Below are positions 1-8,223 of a stretch of 12,663 bases of DNA, in pieces. Location of the stretch: NCBI GenBank assembly GCA_013697015.1, contig JACCXL010000319.1:1-12663 (forward strand). The letters are read 5' to 3'. Source of the stretch: Chthoniobacterales bacterium (GTDB lineage: Bacteria > Verrucomicrobiota > Verrucomicrobiia > Chthoniobacterales > UBA10450). The position numbers and the translations under genes were made by a program. The notes beneath the pieces are model-generated. The model was not told the DNA's origin and ran no database searches. It saw only the letters and a program-made list of their open reading frames with translations. Numbering within the stretch: position 1 is the stretch's first letter; every line of letters starts with the position of its first letter.

Positions 1-3000
1 GCCGCGTCTCCCGTACGCCGTGGGGTATTTCAGAATCGGGCTATAACTTGAGGGATACTCACCTTAGCTATCAATATCGCGCCTTCGGGGTGCCGGGACT
101 GGGCTTTAAACCTGGGCTGGCCGATGATCTCGTGGTCGCTCCCTATGCGAGCATGATGGCCTTAATGGTGGCGCCACGCGCCGCGTGCGAGAATCTGGAA
201 CGCCTGGCGGCGGAGAGGCGTCTGGGCGCTTACGGATTCTATGAGGCAGTCGACTATACTCCGTCGCGTCTTCCCCCTAACGAGACTAGCGTCACAGTTC
301 GCTCGTATATGTCTCATCACCAGGGGATGAGTCTGCTTTCTCTAGCTTATTTTTTGTTAGACCGCCCCATGCAGCGCCGCTTCCGGGCCCATGCTCCGTT
401 CAAAGCTGAGGAGCTGCTCTTACAGGAGCGCGTGCCGAGAACGATCTCCAGCATTGAGACGCAAGATTTGCAGCTCGGCGAAGCGCGCGACCTCGCGGCG
501 GAGGGTGAAGGCGGCATGCGCGTCCTTTCCAACCCCAATACCGTGGCGCCGCAAGTTCATTTGCTCTCGAACGGTCGCTACCACGTGATGGTGACGGGTG
601 CGGGCGGAGGCTACAGTCGCTGGCAGGACCTGGCGGTCACGCGCTGGCGTGAAGACCCGACCCGCGATTGTTGGGGCAACTTTTGTTACCTGCGCGATAT
701 CGAGTCGGGCGAATTCTGGTCGGTTGCCTACCAGCCAACGCTTCGCGTGGGCCAGGGTTACGAGGCTATTTTTACCGAGGCGCGCGCGGAATTTCGGCAG
801 CGCCAGGGCGAGCTCGAGATTCACAGCGAGATCGCGGTTTCCCCGGAGGATGATGTGGAATCGCAGCGCATCACTTTGACCAATCATGGAGATGAAGCGC
901 GCACGATCGAGCTGACCACTTATGCCGAAGTAGTCCTGGCTCCCGCCGCTGCAGATGCTGCGCACCCTTCCTTCAGCAATCTCTTTGTGCAGACCGAATT
1001 CCTATCTGAAAGTCCGGCGATCCTCTGCACGCGCCGCGCGCGCTCCGAAGGCGAACGGCCGCCCTGGCTCTTCCATTTGATGTCGCTCCAAGGGGCCGCC
1101 GAAGTAGGTGAAGTCTCGTTTGAAACCGATCGCGCCAAATTTATCGGGCGCGGCCGGACGCTCGTCGCGCCGGCGGCCCTGCAAGATTTTTCTCTACTCT
1201 CGAACAGCGTGGGCTCTGTTCTCGATCCCATTATTTCTTTGCGACGAACGGTAACCGTCGCGCCCGATGAAACTGTCCGCGTCGAGATCGCGCTGGGGAT
1301 TGCCGAAAGCCGGGAAGCGGCCGTCACGCTGGCAGCCAAGTATCACAGTTTGCGCATGGCGGATCGGCTCTTCGACATGGCCTGGACCCATAGCCAGGTC
1401 ACCCTGCGCCATCTCGATGCCTCGGTGGCGGATGCGCACCTTTACGGCCGGATGGCGAGCGCGTTGATTTATGCCGATCCACTGCGGCGCGCCAACTCGC
1501 AGGTGTTACTGAACAATCGGCAAGGCCAAAGCGGTCTTTGGAGTTACAGCATCTCCGGCGATGTCCCGATTGTTCTGCTTCGCATTAGTGACCTGGAGAA
1601 AATGGACCTCGTGCGGCGCGTGGTGCAAGCCCATGCCTATTGGCGGATGAAAGGGTTGGTTGTCGAACTGGTCATCCTGAACGAGAACGCATCGGTCTAT
1701 CAGCAGTCCTTGCATGACAGGATCGTTGGTCTGATTTCATCCGGGATCGAAGCGCCCATGTTGGATACGCCGGGAGGTATCTTCGTCCGGCGTCTGGACC
1801 AGATTTCTGCGGAAGACCGAGTCTTACTCCAAGCCGCCGCTCGCTTGGTTCTGTCGGATGAAAATGGAACTCTCGATGAACAACTCCAGCGGCCCCGGCT
1901 AAAGGAAAAAGTGATCCCGGAACTCGAACCGGTGCGCGCACGTCTCTCAGAAGGATCGACGGCGCCGCCTCCGCGCGAGTTGGTTTTCGTCAATGGCCTC
2001 GGCGGTTTCACGCCTGACGGCCGCGAATACGTCATCACTTTGCAACCGGAGCCGCCGGCTGCGAACTATACGACCCCCGCGCCATGGGTAAATGTCCTGG
2101 CCAACCCCTCCTTTGGCACCGTCATCTCTGAAAGCGGTGGCGCCTACACGTGGCTCGAAAATAGCCACGAATTTCGTCTTACTCCGTGGAATGACGACCC
2201 AGTGAGCGAGCGGTCTGGCGAAGCGTTCTACATTCGTGACGAAGAGACTGGCCAGTTCTGGTCGCCGACACCTCTGCCGGCGCGCGGCGCGACTCCTTAT
2301 GTGGTCCGCCACGGGTTCGGTTACACCATCTTTGAGCATAACGAAAATGGGATCGTTTCCGAAGCCACCGTCTATGTGGCGATGGATGCGCCGGTGAAAT
2401 TTGTGACGCTGAAACTGCGCAACATCACTAACCATTCGAGAAAGCTCTCGGTCACCGGATACTGGGAATGGGTGCTCGGAGAGTTACGCGGTAAATCATC
2501 CCTCCACGTCCAAACCGAAATCCATCCGCAGACCGGCGCACTGCTGGCGCGTAACCCTTATAACACAGAGTTCGGCGGGCGGATCGCCTTTGTCGATATC
2601 AACGAACCCGGGCGCTCCGTGACCGGCGATCGGAAGGAATTTCTCGGCCGCAACGGGACGCTGGCGAATCCCGCGGCGCTCAAGAAGGCCCGCCTTTCGG
2701 GAAAAACCGGGCCGGGCCTTGATCCTTGCGCCGCGCTCCAGTTTGCCTTCGATTTGCCGGCCCAGCAGACGAGGGAAGTTACCTTTCGCCTGGGCGCGGG
2801 TCGCAACCTTCAGGACGTGCAGGACCTAATCCGGCGCTATCGCCAGCCTGATGCCGTCCGCCTGGCTCAGGAAGGAGTGTGGCATTACTGGAGTCACACC
2901 CTCGGCGCGGTGAATGTCGATACTCCCGACCATGCGACTAACCTCATGACCAATGGCTGGCTCTTATATCAAACCTTAAGCTGCCGTATCTGGGGCCGAA

Positions 3001-4463
3001 GCGGTTTCTATCAATCCGGCGGCGCCTTCGGGTTCCGCGACCAACTGCAGGATGTCATGGCGCTGGTGCATGCCGAGCCAGCGTTGATGCGGGAACATCT
3101 GCTGCGGGCGGCGGCGCGCCAATTCCGCGAAGGCGACGTCCAGCATTGGTGGCATCCACCTTCCGGCCGGGGCGTGCGCACGCATTGTTCCGATGACTAC
3201 CTCTGGCTCCCCTATGCCACCTGCCGCTACGTCAATTGCGTGCACGACACCGGTATCCTGGACGAACGAATTCCCTTTCTGGATGGTCGGCCCGTGCAGC
3301 CGGAGGAAGAGAGCTATTACGATTTGCCTAACCGCTCGGAAGAGACAGGAACCCTTTACGAGCACTGCGTTCGTGCAGTCGAGCATGGTCTTCGCTTCGG
3401 TGAACACGGCCTGCCACTCATCGGCAGCGGCGATTGGAACGACGGCTTTAACCTGGTCGGTGTCGAAGGTCGCGGGGAAAGTGTCTGGCTCGCCTTCTTC
3501 CTGTTCGATGTCCTGACCCAGTTTGCCGAAGTCGCGCGCCAGCGCGATGACACCTCTTTTGCCGCGCGTTGCCTGACGCAAGCGGCGCAATTGCGCAAAA
3601 ACATCGAGCGCCACGCCTGGGATGGCGCCTGGTACCGGCGCGCCTGGTTCGACAACGGCGAGCCACTTGGTTCGCACTTGAATTCCGAATGCCGTTTGGA
3701 TTCGATTGCGCAGAGCTGGGCGGTTCTGAGCGGCGCGGCTGCGCCGGAACGCGCGGAAAACGGAATGAAAGCGGTTGCGCGACAGCTCGTCCGGCGCGAC
3801 GCCGCTTTAATTCAGTTATTTGATCCGCCTTTTGATAAGTCCTCGCCCGATCCCGGCTACGTGAAAAGCTATCCGCCTGGCATCCGGGAAAATGGTGGCC
3901 AATACACGCACGGCGCGATTTGGACCGTGATGGCTTTCGCGCAACTCGGCGAAACCGAACTGGCTTGGGAGTTATTTAATCTGCTGAACCCGATTCATCA
4001 CGGGAGCACCGCCGCGCAAACGTCCCTCTACCAAGTCGAACCCTACGTCGTCGCGGCGGACATCTATTCTGTGGAGCCACATCTTGGCCGAGGTGGTTGG
4101 ACCTGGTACACCGGCTCCGCCGGATGGATGTATCGTCTGGTCACCGAAACGCTTCTCGGCCTCAGACGGGAAGGCGACAAACTGCGCTTGGAACCGCGCG
4201 TGCCTAACGGGTGGGCGAGTTTCAAAATTCATTACCGTTATTACGAAACCGTCTATCACATCACGCTCTCACCCTCCCCCGATCCGGAGGCACGAGCCGT
4301 GCAAATTTTTGCGAATGGGCAGCAACTTTCTGGAGAAAGCATCTCGCTGGCCGATGATCGCCAGGAGCATCACTTAGAGGTTCGATTCCCCAAACAACTA
4401 AGCGCTAAGCCAAGGCATTCACCGAGTGTGGATTCGCGGACGTCCCTCGAAATTCCAGTCTAA
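1..4463 (+). CDS. ndvB: Cyclic beta-1,2-glucan synthase, C-terminal half (5' partial)
   Basis: The frame is open from the left edge (first full codon at base 3) to TAA at 4461-4463, giving 1486 codons. The family is usually about 2800 residues, so the membrane-bound GT84 synthase half lies outside the window. In-frame bases 15-47 encode TPWGISESGYN, a hallmark of the glycoamylase-like domain now linked to ring closure; YMSHHQGMSLL follows near 310-340. Two beta-sandwich modules follow (about 540-1090 and 2090-2750), each with a YxRDxESGEFWS-like motif. The GH94 barrel (about 2880-4200) has GAFGFRDQLQD with the presumed acid Asp at 3039-3041, GSGDWNDGFN near 3423-3452, and GGWTWYTGSAGW near 4092-4127, a phosphate-site motif. 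Family role: it makes periplasmic cyclic beta-1,2-glucan from UDP-glucose, and the GH94 part trims chain length by phosphorolysis. TTG at 48 is not a real start because homology runs upstream of it. Family call is firm; the product is inferred. Confidence 0.93.
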   Translation, partial: RVSRTPWGISESGYNLRDTHLSYQYRAFGVPGLGFKPGLADDLVVAPYASMMALMVAPRAACENLERLAAERRLGAYGFYEAVDYTPSRLPPNETSVTVRSYMSHHQGMSLLSLAYFLLDRPMQRRFRAHAPFKAEELLLQERVPRTISSIETQDLQLGEARDLAAEGEGGMRVLSNPNTVAPQVHLLSNGRYHVMVTGAGGGYSRWQDLAVTRWREDPTRDCWGNFCYLRDIESGEFWSVAYQPTLRVGQGYEAIFTEARAEFRQRQGELEIHSEIAVSPEDDVESQRITLTNHGDEARTIELTTYAEVVLAPAAADAAHPSFSNLFVQTEFLSESPAILCTRRARSEGERPPWLFHLMSLQGAAEVGEVSFETDRAKFIGRGRTLVAPAALQDFSLLSNSVGSVLDPIISLRRTVTVAPDETVRVEIALGIAESREAAVTLAAKYHSLRMADRLFDMAWTHSQVTLRHLDASVADAHLYGRMASALIYADPLRRANSQVLLNNRQGQSGLWSYSISGDVPIVLLRISDLEKMDLVRRVVQAHAYWRMKGLVVELVILNENASVYQQSLHDRIVGLISSGIEAPMLDTPGGIFVRRLDQISAEDRVLLQAAARLVLSDENGTLDEQLQRPRLKEKVIPELEPVRARLSEGSTAPPPRELVFVNGLGGFTPDGREYVITLQPEPPAANYTTPAPWVNVLANPSFGTVISESGGAYTWLENSHEFRLTPWNDDPVSERSGEAFYIRDEETGQFWSPTPLPARGATPYVVRHGFGYTIFEHNENGIVSEATVYVAMDAPVKFVTLKLRNITNHSRKLSVTGYWEWVLGELRGKSSLHVQTEIHPQTGALLARNPYNTEFGGRIAFVDINEPGRSVTGDRKEFLGRNGTLANPAALKKARLSGKTGPGLDPCAALQFAFDLPAQQTREVTFRLGAGRNLQDVQDLIRRYRQPDAVRLAQEGVWHYWSHTLGAVNVDTPDHATNLMTNGWLLYQTLSCRIWGRSGFYQSGGAFGFRDQLQDVMALVHAEPALMREHLLRAAARQFREGDVQHWWHPPSGRGVRTHCSDDYLWLPYATCRYVNCVHDTGILDERIPFLDGRPVQPEEESYYDLPNRSEETGTLYEHCVRAVEHGLRFGEHGLPLIGSGDWNDGFNLVGVEGRGESVWLAFFLFDVLTQFAEVARQRDDTSFAARCLTQAAQLRKNIERHAWDGAWYRRAWFDNGEPLGSHLNSECRLDSIAQSWAVLSGAAAPERAENGMKAVARQLVRRDAALIQLFDPPFDKSSPDPGYVKSYPPGIRENGGQYTHGAIWTVMAFAQLGETELAWELFNLLNPIHHGSTAAQTSLYQVEPYVVAADIYSVEPHLGRGGWTWYTGSAGWMYRLVTETLLGLRREGDKLRLEPRVPNGWASFKIHYRYYETVYHITLSPSPDPEARAVQIFANGQQLSGESISLADDRQEHHLEVRFPKQLSAKPRHSPSVDSRTSLEIPV

Positions 4464-4480
4464 TGGCCGTGGCGAGTTAC

Positions 4481-5842
4481 CTACACCAAACCCTGATCCA
4501 TCATCGCGTTCGCGACCTTCAGGAAGCCCGCGATGTTGGCGCCGTTCACGTAGTTGCCGGGCGTGCCGTATTTCTCGGCGGTACGATAACAGACCTCGTG
4601 GATGGTCTTCATGATATTGTAAAGGCGCGTGTCCACTTCCTCGCGCGTCCAGGAGATTCGCATGCTGTTTTGCGCCATCTCCAATCCCGACGTCGCAACT
4701 CCTCCGGCGTTGGCTGCCTTGCCGGGGCCGTAAAGTATTTTCGCCGCCAGGAACTGATTCACACCCTCGATCGTGGTGGGCATGTTTGCGCCCTCTGAAA
4801 CGACGTAGACCCCGTTCTTGAGTAGATTAGATGCATCCTGCGCGTTGATTTCATTCTGGGTCGCGCTGGGGAACGCGCACTGCGCCTTGTGATCCCAGAG
4901 CGGGTTATGATCGAGCGCAGGATCTGCTGGCGTGTAGACCGCGCTTTTGAATTTGTCGGCGTACTCAGCGATCCGGCCGCGCCGGACATTCTTCAAATCC
5001 ATGACGAAGGCGAGCTTCTCCGAGGTAATGCCCGCCTCGTCGTAGATATAGCCGGCGGAGTCTGAGAGGGTGACGGCCCGCGAGCCCAGTTCGATTAATT
5101 TATCAATGGTATATTGCGCGACGTTGCCGCTTCCGGAAACGAGGCATGTTTTGCCTTTCAGATTTTCGTTACGCGTCTTGAGCATTTCATCCGCGAAATA
5201 AACCGCGCCGTATCCGGTCGCCTCTGGTCGGATAACGGAACCGCCCCACGTCAGGCCTTTCCCTGTCATGACGCCGGTGAATTCGTTTCGGAGTCGCTTG
5301 TACATCCCGAAGAGATATCCGATCTCGCGCGCACCGACGCCGATGTCGCCAGCCGGGATGTCCGTATTCGGACCGATATGGCGAAACAGCTCGGACATGA
5401 ACGCCTGACAAAAGCGCATGACTTCCATGTCGCTTTTCCCCTTCGGATCGAAGTCGGACCCGCCCTTGGCGCCGCCCATGGGCAAGGTCGTGAGCGCGTT
5501 TTTGAAGACCTGTTCAAACGCGAGAAATTTAAGAATCCCGAGATTGACCGAGGGATGGAACCGCAAACCGCCTTTGAACGGGCCGATCGCGCTGTTCATC
5601 TGAATGCGAAATCCGCGGTTGACGTGAAGATTCCCTTGATCGTCGCGCCACGGCACCCGGAACATGATGACGCGCTCCGGCTCGATCATCCGTTCGAGGA
5701 TCTTGGCCGCGCGATATTCCGGGTGGCGCTCGAGCACGAGCGCGAGCGATTCCAGAACTTCCTGGACGGCTTGATGAAACTCGGGCTCCGCCGGGTTCTT
5801 GGCCTTAACTTTGGCCAAAATATCTGAGGTGTCATTTTTCAT
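4481..5842 (-). CDS. gdhA: NADP-type glutamate dehydrogenase
   Basis: A complete 453-residue protein, close to the 447 residues of E. coli GdhA, which it resembles along its whole length. It catalyses reductive amination of 2-oxoglutarate with ammonium to L-glutamate in the cytoplasm, normally as a hexamer. The N-terminal substrate domain has GPFKGGLRFHPS (Lys90), QVFKNALTTLPMGGAKGG (Lys114 and Lys126) and PAGDIGVGAREIG (catalytic Asp166). The Rossmann domain has GSGNVAQ at 237-243, then TLSDSAG. Near the C-terminus are EGANMPTT and PGKAANAGGVATSGLEM. NADP preference is inferred from similarity to the bacterial GdhA subgroup; it is not proven by a residue. ATG at 5840-5842 matches the family's N-terminus, but no good Shine-Dalgarno lies at normal spacing (an AAGGA sits about 20 bases upstream). 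It converges on the glucan synthase with 17 bases between the stops. No frameshift or missing catalytic residue was seen. Confidence 0.96.
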   Translation of the reverse strand: MKNDTSDILAKVKAKNPAEPEFHQAVQEVLESLALVLERHPEYRAAKILERMIEPERVIMFRVPWRDDQGNLHVNRGFRIQMNSAIGPFKGGLRFHPSVNLGILKFLAFEQVFKNALTTLPMGGAKGGSDFDPKGKSDMEVMRFCQAFMSELFRHIGPNTDIPAGDIGVGAREIGYLFGMYKRLRNEFTGVMTGKGLTWGGSVIRPEATGYGAVYFADEMLKTRNENLKGKTCLVSGSGNVAQYTIDKLIELGSRAVTLSDSAGYIYDEAGITSEKLAFVMDLKNVRRGRIAEYADKFKSAVYTPADPALDHNPLWDHKAQCAFPSATQNEINAQDASNLLKNGVYVVSEGANMPTTIEGVNQFLAAKILYGPGKAANAGGVATSGLEMAQNSMRISWTREEVDTRLYNIMKTIHEVCYRTAEKYGTPGNYVNGANIAGFLKVANAMMDQGLV

Positions 5843-6040
5843 CTGGTAATAATTGCGGATTCCTTGTGCGAGAGAGGTGTCGTGCCTTAACGAGAATTTA
5901 CGGCAAGCACACTCAGTTCATGGCCCCGGCCTATGCGTGGCGTGAACATCCGTTAAGCCGAGGCTTTCCATGAATGCGCTCAGGGTATCTCCAGCGGAAC
6001 AAGAAACACAATCGCGAAAGCACACCGCCGCAAACGATGG
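5843..6040. other. Intergenic region upstream of gdhA and downstream of the kinase operon
   Basis: These 198 bases lie between the gdhA start and the stop of the second kinase, both on the minus strand. They should carry the gdhA promoter and the 3' end of the kinase transcript. I found no convincing -35/-10 pair and no GC stem followed by a T run. Two short inverted repeats are visible: GGCCCCGGCC at 5922-5931, and AAGCCGAGGCTT at 5955-5966, whose stem is only 4-5 bp. Both are too small to call operators. A read-through transcript from the kinases into gdhA cannot be ruled out. Confidence 0.6.
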
Positions 6041-8218
6041 CTAGGGCGCGGACGGAAGCGCGGTCGCTCCACGCGTCTGCGCGGCCGTTTGGATGAGTGC
6101 GTCCAGCCGATTTAAATCGACTGGTTTCACAAGATGATGCTCAAAACCAACTTTCTGGCTTCTCTGAATATCATCTTCCATCCCGAACCCGGTGAGTGCG
6201 ATGCCGATGAGCGGATGGGTCGCATGCAGCGTCTGCATTAGGTCAATTCCCGAGCCATCCGGCAGGCCGATATCGCTGACGAGAACATCGAACTGTTCCG
6301 TCGCGGCCAGATCCAGCGCCGATTGCACATTGTTCGCCGACTGTACCGCATAACCGCGGCGCCGTAGAAGGTTGGTCAGTGAACGATTGGTATCCTCGTG
6401 GTCTTCGACAAGAAGTATACGCATCGATTGTCTATTGTCGAAACTTGGCGCAGCGGTGGACATTTTGCCGCCGCTCTTTTGGCGAGATAACGGCAGCACC
6501 ACGGTGAACTTGGCGCCCTGGTTTCGGCCGGCGCTCTCGGCGGAGATACTGCCCTTGTGTCGTTCCACCAATGCTTTCGTAATCGCGAGTCCAAGGCCGA
6601 GACCACCGAGTCGCGTACGCTCACCCTGCTCGAAGGCGTTGAAAATTTTCGGCAACGAATCGGCGTCGATCCCCATCCCGCTGTCCGCTATTTCGACCCG
6701 AAACGCGCCCGACTCGTCGTTCCCGGTGGTAATCATAACCCGGCCGCCTTTGGGTGTGAATTTCACCGCGTTCTTGATCAGGTTCCAAAAGATCTGCTGG
6801 AGGCGCGCCGGATCGGCCTGGAGCTGGACGTCGCGGGCGCCGAGATTCAGCGTTAAATCGAGGTGCTTCTGATCGACATCGGCCTGACATATCTCAAGCG
6901 CGGTGCGCAGAAGGCTGTGGCCATCCACGATTTCACGATTGAGCTGCACCTTGCCTTTGCTGATGCGAGTTAGATCGAGCAAGTCGTCGATCAAGCGCGC
7001 CTCTAGCTCGACATTGCGGCGAATCATTTCTAATGAGGCACGACCTTCGGCGCTGAGTTCCTCTTCATGTTCGAGCGCGAGCACAGAGTTGAGGACCGGC
7101 GTGAGCGGCGTGCGCGATTCGTGGCTCAGCATGGCAAGGAACTGATCCTTCGCGAGATTCGCGCGTTCCGCCTCGGTACGTGCCTGCTGCGCTGCCGTGT
7201 AGAGACCTGCGTTTTCGAGGGCGAGGGCGGCCCGTTGCGCCAGCTCCTCCACCAACGATAATTCGTTAGGTCCACACGGGCGCAGCGGTGTCGTGTTGAT
7301 CATTGTGATTGAACCGAGGACCCGCTCACGAGCTCGGATGGGAACGGCGATCAGCGAGCACGCGCCGAGCTCACGCATCACCTGCTGGTCTTCCGTCCGG
7401 TCAAACAAAGTGGAAAGAGCAGCGCTCTTGAATTCGCAAAGCATATCCGACTTTGCGGTCTCGACCACGCGCGACGCGACTTGCTTGGCAGCGTCACTCG
7501 ACGACAGGAGTTCGGCCGCCTTGGCAATGCCGGTATCACCCGACGCTTCGTCGTGTGCGGCCGCCACCTCGCGCAAACCGGTCTTAGCGTCGATCAGATG
7601 AATGACGCACAAATCGGCCAGTCGCGGCACGACCAGGCGAGCAAGGTTTTCAAAAGTATCCTGATACTCGAGAGAACCGGCCAGAACGTTGCTCGCCTCT
7701 GCCAGGAAGCCGAGCTGCTCCTGGCGCAACTCCGCCTCCGCCCGCGCCGCCTGTTCCTGAAGAAAACGCGTCCGTTCCTCTGCCTGGCGTTTTATCTGCT
7801 CGGTTTTCTTGAAGAGGTCGACAAAGACGGCGATTTTCGCGCGCAAGATTTCCGGCACGACCGGCGTGAGGATGTAATCCACTGCGCCTAACGAGTAGCC
7901 GCGCGAAACGTGATTCTCGGTGTCGTTGACCGCACTGATGAAGATGATCGGCGTCGTCTCCGAGCGCCCCCGCTGCCGGATGAGCGCGGCCGTCTCGAAG
8001 CCATCCATCCCCGGCATGTTGACGTCGAGCAGGATGACCGCGAAGTCCTGCTTGAGCAGGCAACGGAGCGCTGCCGTGCCGGAGGTCGCGCGGACTAAAT
8101 TCTGATTCAACTCCGCCAGCACGACTTCGTAGCCGAGGAGCTTGTCCGACCGATCATCGACGATAAGGATATTGACCTTCTCCTCCGCGGCCTCGGCAGC
8201 GTTTGACTCAGCAACCAT
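6041..8218 (-). CDS. Hybrid sensor histidine kinase, REC-GAF-HisKA-HATPase-REC
   Basis: A soluble 725-residue kinase with no transmembrane segment. Domains with this start: receiver 1 at about 15-135 (Asp21-Asp22, phosphoacceptor Asp65 in LLDVNMPGMDG); coiled coil at about 138-170; GAF at about 170-340; HisKA with phospho-His366 in MLSHESRTPL; HATPase with Asn483 (NLIKNAVKF), Asp512 (DSGMGI) and the glycine lid at 539-544 (GLGLGL); receiver 2 at about 600-715 (Asp649 in SDIGLPDGSG, Thr in ALTGFG, Lys698 in LVKPVD). It probably autophosphorylates and passes phosphate to its C-terminal receiver or to partner proteins. Receiver 1 has Thr118 where the switch Lys normally sits. The H-box reads HES instead of the usual HEL. 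I chose ATG at 8216-8218: it lies 5 bases after the upstream stop, and the 32-residue upstream extension (ATG at 8314) is Arg-rich and only shadows the neighbouring gene. The ligand and final output are unknown. Confidence 0.92.
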   Translation of the reverse strand: MVAESNAAEAAEEKVNILIVDDRSDKLLGYEVVLAELNQNLVRATSGTAALRCLLKQDFAVILLDVNMPGMDGFETAALIRQRGRSETTPIIFISAVNDTENHVSRGYSLGAVDYILTPVVPEILRAKIAVFVDLFKKTEQIKRQAEERTRFLQEQAARAEAELRQEQLGFLAEASNVLAGSLEYQDTFENLARLVVPRLADLCVIHLIDAKTGLREVAAAHDEASGDTGIAKAAELLSSSDAAKQVASRVVETAKSDMLCEFKSAALSTLFDRTEDQQVMRELGACSLIAVPIRARERVLGSITMINTTPLRPCGPNELSLVEELAQRAALALENAGLYTAAQQARTEAERANLAKDQFLAMLSHESRTPLTPVLNSVLALEHEEELSAEGRASLEMIRRNVELEARLIDDLLDLTRISKGKVQLNREIVDGHSLLRTALEICQADVDQKHLDLTLNLGARDVQLQADPARLQQIFWNLIKNAVKFTPKGGRVMITTGNDESGAFRVEIADSGMGIDADSLPKIFNAFEQGERTRLGGLGLGLAITKALVERHKGSISAESAGRNQGAKFTVVLPLSRQKSGGKMSTAAPSFDNRQSMRILLVEDHEDTNRSLTNLLRRRGYAVQSANNVQSALDLAATEQFDVLVSDIGLPDGSGIDLMQTLHATHPLIGIALTGFGMEDDIQRSQKVGFEHHLVKPVDLNRLDALIQTAAQTRGATALPSAP

Positions 8219-8223
8219 TTCTT

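Noticed and set aside
48..50. TTG as start of the glucan synthase
   Set aside because: The conserved TPWGISESGYN motif lies in frame upstream, so the gene runs through the left edge.
5114..5827. 237-codon + strand open frame opposite gdhA
   Set aside because: gdhA is complete and strongly conserved on the other strand; this is its complement.
5922..5966. Small inverted repeats (GGCCCCGGCC and AAGCCGAGGCTT) as operator or terminator
   Set aside because: Stems of 4-5 bp with tiny loops and no T run; expected by chance in GC-rich DNA.
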